Origin: Gammaproteobacteria bacterium
Lineage (GTDB): Bacteria; Pseudomonadota; Gammaproteobacteria; Ga0077554; Ga007554
Assembly (NCBI GenBank): GCA_021731145.1
Contig: JAKFXX010000002.1
Span: 1-64,000 of the forward strand
DNA: 64,000 nt
Reading direction: 5' to 3'
Under the pieces are notes generated by a model. The model was not told the DNA's origin and did not search any database. It was given only the letters and a program-made list of their open reading frames with translations. This document shows positions 37,705-45,830 of this stretch, in pieces. Position 1 is the stretch's first letter, and every line of letters begins with the position of its first letter. The position numbers were made by a program, and so were the translations under genes.

Positions 37705-38016
37705 ATGGACGAACCCGGAGCAATAGACTATATGAAACTGTTTGAGGCCTATGGCAAGGATTTTGGTCCCGCCTATCTTGAGCCTGAGGACGAACGCTAC
37801 CGTCTGCTTTTCGACCAAATCTGCCGCCTATTGATACAGCCATCTCTCTTCAACCTGAGCATGCCCCAGGAGTTCCACATCTCAGCGCAACGTTATCTTT
37901 CCGGTGACGAGAAAACAGTGGCTCACTTGCGTGACCCCCAGAACCGGCATTTCATGCTTAGCGACCTGTATGACTATGTGCATTTGCGGCTGCATATGGG
38001 CGGGCCTGGGTGGTAG
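37705..38016 (+). CDS. Unrecognised 103-residue protein
   Basis: Starts MDEPGAIDYMKLFEAYGKDF after GGAGAGC. An acidic, helical protein (LEPEDERYRLLFDQICRLLI) ending LRLHMGGPGW. No motif is recognised. It is flanked by the Rieske gene and the FAH gene in opposite directions, so it appears as a single-gene unit. Confidence 0.65.
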   Translation: MDEPGAIDYMKLFEAYGKDFGPAYLEPEDERYRLLFDQICRLLIQPSLFNLSMPQEFHISAQRYLSGDEKTVAHLRDPQNRHFMLSDLYDYVHLRLHMGGPGW

Positions 38017-38052
38017 CACCTGGGTCTTTGGAGCAGCCAATATCCTGGGAAT

Positions 38053-38766
38053 TTAGGTCAGGCTGCTCCCGGCGTCCGCCTGGCCGATGGTGATGATCAA
38101 CGGCTCCAGCCCTGACACCGTGGCTTCGATGACATCGCCCTTGACCACCGGAGCAACACCGGCAGGGGTGCCGGTAAAGATCAGGTCGCCGGGAAACAGC
38201 TCCACCAAGTTCGACAGGCGGCTGACCATCTGGGGTATCTTCAAAATCATGTCGCCGACATCGCCGCTCTGGCGTATTTCGCCGTTTACCTTCAGTTCGA
38301 TCTTGCCCCGGGAGATGTTCCCGGAATAGAACTCTGGCGTGATCGCGGTACAGGGAGCCGAATGGTCGAATGCCTTGGCCATGTCCCAAGGGCGACCTTT
38401 TTCGCGGGCAGCCCGTTGCAGATCCCGTCTGGTCATATCCAGACCCACGGCATAGCCGAAGACATAGTCGTAATCCACCTTGTCAGCGGGGATGTTCTTG
38501 CCACCCTTGTGCAAGGCCACCACCAGCTCCACCTCAGGCTGCAAATCGGTGGTATTGGGTGGATAGGGCAGCACGGAATTGTTATGCAGAATAGCGCTGG
38601 CCGGTTTCAAAAAAAAGAAAGGCTCATGGGTTCCCGCATCGCCACCCATTTCTCGCACATGATCGGGGTAATTTTGGCCAATGCAGAAAATACGGCGCAC
38701 GGGAAACGGCTTGCTCGACATGGCGTCCAACGTGACGACGGGGGCGGGGGGAAAGGCATAGTCCAT
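38053..38766 (-). CDS. Fumarylacetoacetate hydrolase (FAH) family protein
   Basis: A 237-residue FAH-fold enzyme. Seen: RRIFCIGQNYPDHVREMGG, metal-binding acidic residues in QPEVELVVAL and the later FGYAVGLDMTRRDLQ, and the end GDLIFTGTPAGVAPVVKGD. Members act as acylpyruvases, hydratases or isomerases on C-C bonds of dicarbonyl compounds with Mg2+. The specific substrate is unknown. It lies in the accessory stretch downstream of the unknown 103-residue gene, on the other strand. Confidence 0.88.
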   Translation of the reverse strand: MDYAFPPAPVVTLDAMSSKPFPVRRIFCIGQNYPDHVREMGGDAGTHEPFFFLKPASAILHNNSVLPYPPNTTDLQPEVELVVALHKGGKNIPADKVDYDYVFGYAVGLDMTRRDLQRAAREKGRPWDMAKAFDHSAPCTAITPEFYSGNISRGKIELKVNGEIRQSGDVGDMILKIPQMVSRLSNLVELFPGDLIFTGTPAGVAPVVKGDVIEATVSGLEPLIITIGQADAGSSLT

Positions 38767-39022
38767 GGTTAGGGTCTCTTGACTTGAATGGAATGATGAA
38801 GGCTACACCAGGCGTACGCCGTCCCGATAGCCTGCATCCTGATCAAATTCCAGATAATAGATTTTGCAGTGCCACCCGATTTTTCTATCGTCTGGCACGA
38901 CCAAAAAAGGACACTTGCCTTTTGTTGAAAAACCGACAAAAACAGCTATGCCGTAAACAACAGGCAAGAAAGATGCCGAAAACGGAAAAGGTAACGCGCC
39001 AGTTACGATACGCTCGTTATAC

Positions 39023-39871
39023 CTAATTTAGCAGTAAGGTCACATCATTTAACTCTTCAGAAGAAAGCTCAAAATCAAATATGTTAAGGTCTTCCTTCAT
39101 GTGCTGTTCAGAACATGTTCCAGTAAGTGGGACAATCCCGGAATGATTGAGATATCGAAAAAATATCTGCGCTTCCGTTTTTTTATACTTCTGCGCAAGA
39201 TTCAGAACAGTATCGCTGGCAAGAATCCTGGGATTTGCAGTGAGGCTCCAAAAACTCTGGTAAATAACGCCACGTGTAGAGCACCAGTGGCGTAAATCTG
39301 CATCATACCCCGTTTCCAGATAAAACCGATTTTGCACAACCGCTGGCTTTACCCTGGCATCGGCATAGAGCGCCATAATCACGCCCATATCGTAACAGTT
39401 GCTGATTCCCAGTTGCCGGGCTCCACCGGTCTTGTGAATTTTTTCCATTGCATTCCATGCCTTCATCGTAAGTTCGTGGGATGCCAATGGTGAATGAAGT
39501 AGCAGACCATCTACATATGCTGTCTGTAAGTTTTTTGTCGATGTCTCAAAAGATTGGGCGACCTGCAACTCTAGCGAGGAAGACTTATCGTATGGCACCT
39601 GGCCGGCATCCTGGCCTGAAAGTGGTGTGAATTTGGTTTGCAGGTATAAAGCCCCGCGTTCAATACCTTGATCTTTCATCCTTTGAAGTGCCACTCCAAC
39701 CAATCGCTCATCGTAGTGCTTTGGTTGGCAGGCGGTATCAATCCCCCTGAATCCAGCCTGGAGGGCTTTCGAAACCAGGTCTGCTGTGCGTTCCTTTTTC
39801 CAGGCCGTACCGTAAATTATGCAAGGCATTTTCAAGCCCGCAGAAGTTGTTAACCATTTCTGATCAGCCAT
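39023..39871 (-). CDS. Aldo/keto reductase
   Basis: About 282 residues from MADQKWLTTSAGLKMPCIIY (39871); a longer in-frame start at 39940 exists. The tetrad is visible as Asp in RGIDTACQPKHYDE (with its Tyr), Lys in LYLQTKFTP and His in DGLLLHSPL. Family enzymes reduce aldehydes or ketones with NAD(P)H. The gene is AT-richer than the nif genes. No operon partner is visible, and the substrate is unknown. Confidence 0.85.
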   Translation of the reverse strand: MADQKWLTTSAGLKMPCIIYGTAWKKERTADLVSKALQAGFRGIDTACQPKHYDERLVGVALQRMKDQGIERGALYLQTKFTPLSGQDAGQVPYDKSSSLELQVAQSFETSTKNLQTAYVDGLLLHSPLASHELTMKAWNAMEKIHKTGGARQLGISNCYDMGVIMALYADARVKPAVVQNRFYLETGYDADLRHWCSTRGVIYQSFWSLTANPRILASDTVLNLAQKYKKTEAQIFFRYLNHSGIVPLTGTCSEQHMKEDLNIFDFELSSEELNDVTLLLN

Positions 39872-40160
39872 TACCAATGATTCCTCTAATGGGTGCTTTG
39901 TGGCTAATAGCATCTGGTTTCCGCATAAGATTTCATGCAAAAATCAATCGAAAATAATTTTCACACCACCCCTGAAAATATTAGGATTAGCCCCCAACGG
40001 TATAGGTAACCGACATTACTTATATCCGCCCCCCGGGCCAATATGACCTGAGACACCTCCATTAGAAGAAATCGAGCGTCGCTCACCGGCCAGAAATGCA
40101 ACCATCGTGGCAGCGCACGACGATGCTTTATATCAATTAGTGAGTTGCAATTTTTGGGAG

Positions 40161-40463
40161 TTAGAGAATGGCCTCGAACCCTTCGAACTGTGGCGGGCCA
40201 AGATAGACACCTTTGGCCGCGCCCGCCTGGCTGTGCGCCAGGCGAAACGACTCAGAGCGGGTCCACTCTTCAAAGGTCTGTTGCGATTCCCAAATGGAGT
40301 GTGACACAAATAACGTGTATTCCTCATGGACCGGCCCCTTAAGCAGATGAAACTCCCGAAAACCAGGCACCTCATCAAGATAACTTTTGCGATTTTTCCA
40401 AATAGAGGTGAACTCTTCCTCACTGCCTTTGGCGATTTTGAATCTGTTCATGGCTATAAACAT
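40161..40463 (-). CDS. ABM-fold (IsdG/HmoA-like) protein
   Basis: A 100-residue ferredoxin-like-fold protein, start MFIAMNRFKIAKGSEEEF (40463). The pattern IWKNRKSYLDEVPGFREFHL and VSHSIWESQQTFEEWTRSESF fits the antibiotic-biosynthesis-monooxygenase group, which includes heme-degrading IsdG and HmoA. A heme-linked role in an oxygen-sensitive setting is possible; the exact function is open. It faces a 48-codon ORF and the SIR2-like gene upstream on the same strand. Confidence 0.75.
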   Translation of the reverse strand: MFIAMNRFKIAKGSEEEFTSIWKNRKSYLDEVPGFREFHLLKGPVHEEYTLFVSHSIWESQQTFEEWTRSESFRLAHSQAGAAKGVYLGPPQFEGFEAIL

Positions 40464-40569
40464 AGATACCGTCCCCACTGAAAAATTAAATGACGTTACG
40501 ATATACCTATCGTGACAGGGGTTAACCAAAGTCTCCACGAGCTGGCGATGAGCCTGCAACATTGGCAGG

Positions 40570-40716
40570 TTATTCCATGCAATCGATCTGATGCTCGTGT
40601 ACGATGACCAGTTTATGTGTGTTGGCTATCTCTGTAATACGCGGCCAGGCGCGCTGTAAAAACTGGTGGGGGAGCCTGAGTGAAGTGATACCGTAATCTT
40701 CAGGAGATCGCTTCAT
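40570..40716 (-). CDS. Possible 48-residue protein
   Basis: A short frame from ATG 40716 reads MKRSPEDYGITSLRLPHQFL and continues to ...VIVHEHQIDCME. The composition is protein-like, but there is no strong ribosome site and no known family. It lies between the SIR2-like and ABM-fold genes on the same strand. Treat it as a candidate only. Confidence 0.35.
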   Translation of the reverse strand: MKRSPEDYGITSLRLPHQFLQRAWPRITEIANTHKLVIVHEHQIDCME

Positions 40717-40730
40717 CTAGTCTCTCACAA

Positions 40731-40770
40731 CCGTTCGCCCTGAGTTCATCGAAGGACTCACCACGAACGG
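40731..40770. repeat. CCGTTCG inverted repeat
   Basis: ccgttcg at 40731-40737 pairs with cgaacgg at 40764-40770, around a ccctgagttcatcgaaggactc centre. This is a common dispersed repeat type, lying downstream of the SIR2-like gene, where it may serve as a transcript end. Confidence 0.6.
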
Positions 40771-40799
40771 CTAAGTGAACAGCATTATGGTTGGTGTAG

Positions 40800-41663
40800 T
40801 TAACCAACAGCAGCCAGTCTCTCAACTACCTGTCCCTGGATCAGGGCCGCTACAAACGCTTCCAGCGGCATGTCGATGCGCTGGATATTTTGTTCGGTGA
40901 GGAAGCGTGCCTCGTTGCGCGTCAGCTCGCCGGGCAGCACGGCCCAGTGTTTGTCCGATGAGCGCTTCATGATCTGGCGTGCAAAAGTACGCTCCAACTG
41001 ATTGCTGAAACGACAACCCAGAAACAGGAAATGGCGGCCCTTGCGCAGGTGTTTAACCACTTCAGGGATCGGCGTCTGAATATCGATCTCGGTCAACACC
41101 TCGACATAATCAGAGTCTGACACCAGAAAATTGCTCGCTGGCGAAATGGAGCCCAAGGGTTTGTACAGAACCCTATCCCAGGTATCCGCTTCGATTGCTT
41201 CGGCTGTAGATCCATCACCGTGAAAATAGTGTACCCAATTACCGAAATGCTCCGCCTGGCTAACACTCTGCACTTGCCCCCAATTCTTTTGACCCTGTAA
41301 TGCCGCCTGCATGGTGTTGTCGTACCATGCGTCCACCACCAGCAAGGGTTCTTTGGGTAAGTTCGCGAGATAGCGATGCAGCGCCGTCGGTTTCACATCA
41401 GCCTGAAACGCCTCCGCGAGTAGCCCGGTCAGCGTCTTGCGATGCTTGAAATTCTCGATGAATTGCGCGGCCGCCGTGAGGTTTTTGCGGATCTTGTGTG
41501 GCACGGCCACTTTAGCTACGAGCCGATCCGCCAGTGCCACCGGAGAATTAGGGACAGGGCAGGCGGGAGCAAGATCAAGGACGCCAGGCCCCAAGTAGGG
41601 AACGATCAACCCACTGGCCAACTCGTCTCTGATTTCGTCCAGCGATTGCGATAGGTTCGTCAT
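40800..41663 (-). CDS. SIR2-like family protein
   Basis: A 287-residue SIR2-like (SIR2_2) domain protein. The N-terminus LASGLIVPYLGPGVLDLAP corresponds to the NAD-binding glycine-rich segment, and RHFLFLGCRFSNQLERTFAR to the late fold element. The group binds or cleaves NAD; many act as sirtuins or in defence. Here it is embedded in the nif accessory genes downstream of a ferredoxin and the DegT-like gene, so a nif-related role is more likely than phage defence. The function is unproven. Confidence 0.75.
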   Translation of the reverse strand: MTNLSQSLDEIRDELASGLIVPYLGPGVLDLAPACPVPNSPVALADRLVAKVAVPHKIRKNLTAAAQFIENFKHRKTLTGLLAEAFQADVKPTALHRYLANLPKEPLLVVDAWYDNTMQAALQGQKNWGQVQSVSQAEHFGNWVHYFHGDGSTAEAIEADTWDRVLYKPLGSISPASNFLVSDSDYVEVLTEIDIQTPIPEVVKHLRKGRHFLFLGCRFSNQLERTFARQIMKRSSDKHWAVLPGELTRNEARFLTEQNIQRIDMPLEAFVAALIQGQVVERLAAVG

Positions 41664-41684
41664 GTCAATATCCTTGATCCTGGT

Positions 41685-41900
41685 TTATTTAGAACAGGAA
41701 ACCTTCAACGCATCCACCTGCTCACGTGGCACTCTGAAGATGCCCCGGCCACCCGAGAGCGCCTCGTAACAGTTTTCCGTGCCGCGGCTCATGCAGTCGA
41801 ACCACTCCTGGGCACCCGCGCTGGCGGGACGCTCACTGATTTCCGTCACACCCCCGTTGGGGGCGAAGCGTACGTGAATCATGACCTGGTTGTTTTCCAT
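41685..41900 (-). CDS. Unrecognised 71-residue nif-accessory protein
   Basis: A small protein (MENNQVMIHVRFAPNGGVTE...) with three Cys (WFDCMSRGTENCYEALSG, VSCSK). No known domain. It lies between the 2Fe-2S ferredoxin (14 bp) and the SIR2-like gene (21 bp), so it is surely co-transcribed with them. It may help a cluster or metal protein, judging only by neighbours and cysteines. Confidence 0.8.
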   Translation of the reverse strand: MENNQVMIHVRFAPNGGVTEISERPASAGAQEWFDCMSRGTENCYEALSGGRGIFRVPREQVDALKVSCSK

Positions 41901-41914
41901 CAGTAAGTTCCCCT

Positions 41915-42208
41915 TTAGTTACTCAATAGCTCAACTGTTATGTTTTCAGTTCCGAGTTTGGCCTGGCATGCCAGGCGGGACCCAGAACCCACCCCTACGG
42001 TGGAGTCCAGTCTCTCGTTTTCGAGGCGCTGGATCTTTGACAGGCTCTTGCGCCCCTCGTGCACGAAGACATGGCAGGAACCACACTCGGCCTTGCCTTC
42101 GCATTTGTGCGCGATATCTTCGCCGGCGGCAAGCAGCGCCTGCAGAATACTTATACCCTCAGCAGCTTCCACAGTCTTGCCGCTGGATTTCATGGTTATC
42201 ATAGGCAT
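41915..42208 (-). CDS. 2Fe-2S ferredoxin
   Basis: A 97-residue plant-type ferredoxin with CEGKAECGSCHVFV and the last ligand in RLACQAKLG. The start is MPMITMKSSGKTVEAAEG. It is one of four 2Fe-2S or Rieske proteins in this nif region and lies downstream of the DegT-like gene. A redox role in nitrogenase or cluster assembly is likely. Confidence 0.85.
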   Translation of the reverse strand: MPMITMKSSGKTVEAAEGISILQALLAAGEDIAHKCEGKAECGSCHVFVHEGRKSLSKIQRLENERLDSTVGVGSGSRLACQAKLGTENITVELLSN

Positions 42209-42254
42209 TGCGTTACTCCTTTCTGTTTATTTGAAAATTAAAAAACGGTTGTTG

Positions 42255-43403
42255 CTAATAAATGGCTGCACCGGCCCCCACGTTGAGCGAGGCGTCCTTG
42301 GCGGTCTTGACGACAAAGCCCACCTGGTCTTCGCTCAGGTGCCCATGGAAAGGCAGTGCGACCGCGTGGTCAGCCACTTTTTCCGTCACAAAATAATTGC
42401 CTTTACGGTATCCCAGCTCCTGGTAAAAAGCCTGCAAATGCAGGGGCTGGCAATAAGCGACAGCCTCGATTTGTTCCGTATGCAGATCCGCGATGATGGC
42501 GTCCCGACTGCTGCGACTGAAGCGGGTACCTAAATGCACCAGGTAGAGGAACCAATGAATATCGGTAACATCCGGCGCCACATAGGGCGGCTTGATGCCT
42601 TCGAAGGATTGGATGTGCTCCAGATAGTTGGCCTCGACCTGCTTGCGCCGCCGCAAGATGGATTCCATGCGATCCAGTTGCGCCAGACCCAGCGCGGCGC
42701 TCACATCGCTCATGCATGCCTGACAGGGAAGCCTGCCGCCGATCACCACGGAGAACCGCTCATCCAGGCGCCGATTGCGATAAGAACGGAGCGTCCTGAC
42801 CAACTCCAGGTCATCCGTTACCACCATGCCCCCTTCGCCACAGACCAAGGGTCCCGGCTGAGAGAAATCGAACACGGCACAGTCGCCGAAACTTCCCACC
42901 CGCTTGCCTTGGTAGGCCGATCCAATCGCTTCAGTGGAATCCTCAAGGAGCAGCAGGCCGTGCTTGTCTGCAATCTCCCTGAACGCCTGCCATGGCGCCG
43001 GGTGGCCGTTGGCATTGCCAACCAGAATAGCCCGGGTATTTGGCGTAATCCTGGCTTCAGCTTTCTCCGGCACTAATGTGCCAGCCCAATAGTCGATATC
43101 CGCGAATATCGGTTTAGCTCCCGCCAAGGTGATGGCATGCGCGATCTGATGCCAGGAGAAGGGAGAAGCGATCACTTCGTCACCTGGGCCTACACCGTAA
43201 GCCCGGAGGCATAACACAAGCCCCATCGTTCCACTCGACACGGCCACGGCGTACTTGCGCCCCAGATAAGAGGCAAACGCGGACTCGAATGCTTCCACCA
43301 CCGGCCCCTGGCTCAGGCGCGGCGATTTGAGCACGGTGCTCACAGCATCCAGCTCGGCAAGACTGATATCCGGGTCGGACAGTGGAATCCAGGATTGGCT
43401 CAT
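42255..43403 (-). CDS. DegT/DnrJ/EryC1/StrS-like protein lacking the PLP lysine
   Basis: A 382-residue protein of the sugar-aminotransferase fold: SSGTMGLVLCLRAYGVGPGDEV near residue 56, Asp155 in LLLEDSTEAIGS and the CGEGGMVVT loop at 188. The residue that normally forms the Schiff base with PLP (Lys in SFHxxK...GEGG) is Gly184 here (FSQPGPLVCGEGG), and a conserved Gln/His next to Asp155 is also changed. So it is probably not an ordinary aminotransferase. It may be a PLP-binding or structural protein. It lies in the nifS-nifT transcript, next to the small nif gene. Confidence 0.8.
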   Translation of the reverse strand: MSQSWIPLSDPDISLAELDAVSTVLKSPRLSQGPVVEAFESAFASYLGRKYAVAVSSGTMGLVLCLRAYGVGPGDEVIASPFSWHQIAHAITLAGAKPIFADIDYWAGTLVPEKAEARITPNTRAILVGNANGHPAPWQAFREIADKHGLLLLEDSTEAIGSAYQGKRVGSFGDCAVFDFSQPGPLVCGEGGMVVTDDLELVRTLRSYRNRRLDERFSVVIGGRLPCQACMSDVSAALGLAQLDRMESILRRRKQVEANYLEHIQSFEGIKPPYVAPDVTDIHWFLYLVHLGTRFSRSSRDAIIADLHTEQIEAVAYCQPLHLQAFYQELGYRKGNYFVTEKVADHAVALPFHGHLSEDQVGFVVKTAKDASLNVGAGAAIY

Positions 43404-43407
43404 GGCA

Positions 43408-43671
43408 CTAATGTCTCTCAGCCACTACGATGCCGGTGGCAATTGCGGGATCGCCGGTGATGTGCCAGCAGTGATCCCTGCCATCCACCAGATAGAGGTT
43501 GAATTTCGGGTACTCGCGAAACGGTGCTTCCCCACTCATGTCAGAGGCATCGCAGCGCGTGAGGGAAAGACCAGGGAACCGTTGACGAAAATCGGTCAGC
43601 GGGTTCCGTCCATCGTCTGCGGCAGCAAGCAACGCTTCAATCTTGATAAAATCACTCTCGGCCAACGCCAT
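43408..43671 (-). CDS. Small nif-cluster protein (DUF6129-like)
   Basis: An 87-residue protein (MALAESDFIKIEALLAAADD...; SLTRCDASDMSGEAPFREYP; FNLYLVDGRDHCWHITGDPA). It resembles the small family I recall as DUF6129, found next to nifT; the label is from memory. It lies between nifT (2 bp) and the DegT-like gene (4 bp), so it belongs to the operon. Function unknown. Confidence 0.75.
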   Translation of the reverse strand: MALAESDFIKIEALLAAADDGRNPLTDFRQRFPGLSLTRCDASDMSGEAPFREYPKFNLYLVDGRDHCWHITGDPAIATGIVVAERH

Positions 43672-43673
43672 GA

Positions 43674-43883
43674 TTATTCACTCACCTTGCGTGCTTCCAC
43701 GGTGATGGGCAGCACAGTGTCCAGACTCATTACCGGCAACTCCAGACGCCAGCCATTGGCAAGCGTCACCAGCCCACCCCACATTTCTACCTTTTCCATA
43801 GACACAATCGGCTCTTCCAAATCTTTTTTCGGCACATAGGCGAATAACACGCCAGAAGCATTCTTACGGATCATTATTTTCAT
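43674..43883 (-). CDS. nifT: NifT/FixU
   Basis: A 69-residue beta-rich protein with the family pattern MKIMIRKNASGVLFAYVPKK and EMWGGLVTLANGWRLELPVM. NifT (FixU) is widely conserved in nif clusters, and its loss has little effect on nitrogenase in tested species, so its job is unknown. Here it stands after nifS instead of its common place after nifK. Confidence 0.93.
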   Translation of the reverse strand: MKIMIRKNASGVLFAYVPKKDLEEPIVSMEKVEMWGGLVTLANGWRLELPVMSLDTVLPITVEARKVSE

Positions 43884-43923
43884 AGTATTTCTTCCTGCGT
43901 TTCACATAGAACCGTGTTCTGAG

Positions 43924-45078
43924 TCACGCAGCTTCAGCGCTCAGCCTTCCAACAATACCCGACAGTGCTGATAGCACCTGGTCAACTTCTTCCTCCGTGG
44001 TATAGCGGCTCAGGGAAAAACGGATCGAGGCCAACGCCGCGCTTCGGTCTAGTCCCATTGCGGTCAGCACATGGGAAGGTTCGCTACCGCTCGCAGTGCA
44101 GGCAGCGCCGGGCGAGGCGAAGATATTCATCCGGTCAAGCTTGTCCAGAATTGCTTCACTCTCCATATTCCCAAAGCGGATATTGCTGGTATTGGCAATC
44201 CGCTCAGCCCCAGCGCCATTTACGCTGGCAAAAGGTACATGTGCCAAAATTTCCGATTCCAGACGGTCGCGCAATGTTCTGATGCGTGCTTCATGGATTT
44301 TTAGCCCGTTCACCGCCAAGGCGCTCGCAGCGCCCATGCCAACGATACCCGGCACGTTTTCCGTCCCCCCTCGCCGCCCACGCTCCTGGTGCCCAGGGAA
44401 AAGTGGCGGCAGCTTGAGTCCCTTGCGCACGAACAAGGCGCCCACGCCCTTGGATGCATGCAGCTTGTGACCGGACAGAGATAACAAATCAACCGGCATC
44501 CTGCCCAGATCAATTTCCGCTTTTCCCGCCGCCTGCACCGCATCAGTATGAAACAGACATCCCCTGGATTTAGCTATCTGCGCAGCCTCTTCGACGGGGA
44601 ACAGAACCCCTGTTTCGTTGTTAGCCAACATTAGCGAAACCAGCGCCGTATCCTGGGTAACCGCCCGTTCCAGCGTGGGCAGATCCAACCTGCCCTTTTC
44701 ATCCACTTCCAGATAGGTGACTCGTATCCCCTGCTCTTCCAGGCGCCGCAACAAAAGCAGGATGGAAGGATGCTCCACTGTGGTGGTCACTATGTGGCGC
44801 TTATCCGGGTTCAACGCCACGGCGCCCAGAATCGCCGTATGACTGCTCTCCGTGCCACCGCTGGTAAACACGATCTCCAGCGGTGTTGCACCGAGCAAGG
44901 TTGCCACCTGGGCACGCGCCTCGCTCACACATTGTTTTGACTCGATACCCAACCGATGTTTACTGGAAGGGTTTCCCCAGCCATCCCGCAGGCACGCCAG
45001 AATCGCGTCTACGCATTCCGGCGCTACCTGTGTGGTGGCATTGTTGTCGAGATAGATCATTTCGATCGGCCCATTCAT
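43924..45078 (-). CDS. nifS: NifS, cysteine desulfurase
   Basis: About 384 residues. It releases sulfur from cysteine for nitrogenase Fe-S clusters. Seen: YLDNNATTQVAPE at the N-terminus, the PLP lysine in LLSLSGHKLHASKGVG and the active Cys in GAACTASGSEPSHVL. The ATG at 45078 overlaps the stop of the DUF3024-like gene (ATGA), which supports that start; a later Met is possible. No nifU lies in this window, so IscA, or a nifU outside, must act as scaffold. Confidence 0.93.
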   Translation of the reverse strand: MNGPIEMIYLDNNATTQVAPECVDAILACLRDGWGNPSSKHRLGIESKQCVSEARAQVATLLGATPLEIVFTSGGTESSHTAILGAVALNPDKRHIVTTTVEHPSILLLLRRLEEQGIRVTYLEVDEKGRLDLPTLERAVTQDTALVSLMLANNETGVLFPVEEAAQIAKSRGCLFHTDAVQAAGKAEIDLGRMPVDLLSLSGHKLHASKGVGALFVRKGLKLPPLFPGHQERGRRGGTENVPGIVGMGAASALAVNGLKIHEARIRTLRDRLESEILAHVPFASVNGAGAERIANTSNIRFGNMESEAILDKLDRMNIFASPGAACTASGSEPSHVLTAMGLDRSAALASIRFSLSRYTTEEEVDQVLSALSGIVGRLSAEAA

Positions 45079-45419
45079 TGCCAGAATATCCGTTCCGAAT
45101 CCTGGTTCAAGCTTTGCAACAGCTCGGCCAGCGCCTTGAATTCTCCATACAAGCACCATTGGCCGTTGCTGTGTTCCTTGCGATACAAGCGCCAAGTGTG
45201 CGTCTGTGCGGCAAATTCAAGCCACGCAATGTCGATCACTCCACCAGACTTGTCAATATTGCGCGAACAACACGGACTCCTGATTTGATACCCGTTTTCG
45301 ACTTGGTATACCTCAGGCGACACATAACGGTAGCGACGCCGCCTGGACAGGGTGCGCTCAATCCTCTTGCGATCCACGTCATTGGGATGGGGAGACAAAA
45401 CACTCTCAGCCGTGCCCAT
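45075..45419 (-). CDS. DUF3024-like protein
   Basis: A 114-residue protein starting MGTAESVLSPHPNDVDRKRI at 45419 after GGGAGGTG. Basic N-terminus (RTLSRRRRYRYV), a Cys pair in RSPCCSRN, and a beta-strand rich end (IDIAWLEFAAQTHTWRLYRK, WCLYGEFKALAELL). This fits DUF3024 as I recall it. Its stop overlaps nifS. Upstream is a MITE-like element that separates it from nifZ. Confidence 0.6.
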   Translation of the reverse strand: MGTAESVLSPHPNDVDRKRIERTLSRRRRYRYVSPEVYQVENGYQIRSPCCSRNIDKSGGVIDIAWLEFAAQTHTWRLYRKEHSNGQWCLYGEFKALAELLQSLNQDSERIFWQ

Positions 45420-45441
45420 GGTCACCTCCCGTTTTACCGTA

Positions 45442-45585
45442 AGAGCCTGCCTAAGATCTCGCTGAAGGGCGCATCGCGGCGTTAAAAGTGGCCTCAAAAT
45501 GCTCACATACTCCATGTATGCTGCGCTCTACGCCAAGCCTTGTTATATGCGCTGCATCCCTTGATCGAGATCTTAAACAAGCTCT
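45442..45585. mobile_element. 144-bp MITE-like element, family A copy 3
   Basis: Terminal inverted repeats agagcctgcctaagatct and agatcttaaacaagctct (three mismatches). The inside shares cgctgaagggcgcat, ctcaaaatgctcacatact, atgctgcgct and gcatcccttgat with the copy at 26839. It occupies most of the gap between nifZ and the DUF3024-nifS genes and may break up or reshape the nif transcript there. Confidence 0.8.
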
Positions 45586-45590
45586 AAGCT

Positions 45591-45830
45591 TTATATCGGG
45601 ACGATTTCCTCCTCCAGGCATCCCACCACGTACCCTTCCTGAAACTCCACCATATAAACAGGGACGTTGAATTCTGTATGGCTGCCTACCTGCACGACTT
45701 CGCCCTGGCTTCCACTGCCCACCAACAGCGCTTCAGGCTCGCGTTCCGGGAAGGAGCCATCGTTGTACATATCGACACAAGCAAGCACCTGCTGCCCCCA
45801 TTCATATTTGGCTATCCTGGGTTCGATCAT
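45591..45830 (-). CDS. nifZ: NifZ-like protein, second copy (short)
   Basis: A 79-residue NifZ domain: KYEWGQQVLACVDMYNDGSF, then GEVVQVGSHTEFNVPVYMVE and VGCLEEEI. NifZ is a chaperone for the second P-cluster of the MoFe protein. Its start overlaps the stop of the first nifZ (ATGA), so the two are co-translated. It is more divergent than its neighbour, so roles may be split. Confidence 0.85.
   Translation of the reverse strand: MIEPRIAKYEWGQQVLACVDMYNDGSFPEREPEALLVGSGSQGEVVQVGSHTEFNVPVYMVEFQEGYVVGCLEEEIVPI

Noticed and set aside
40800-41663. SIR2-like gene as a phage-defence system
   Set aside because: It is tightly packed with ferredoxin and nifS-nifT genes and has no effector partner; the context favours a nif accessory role.
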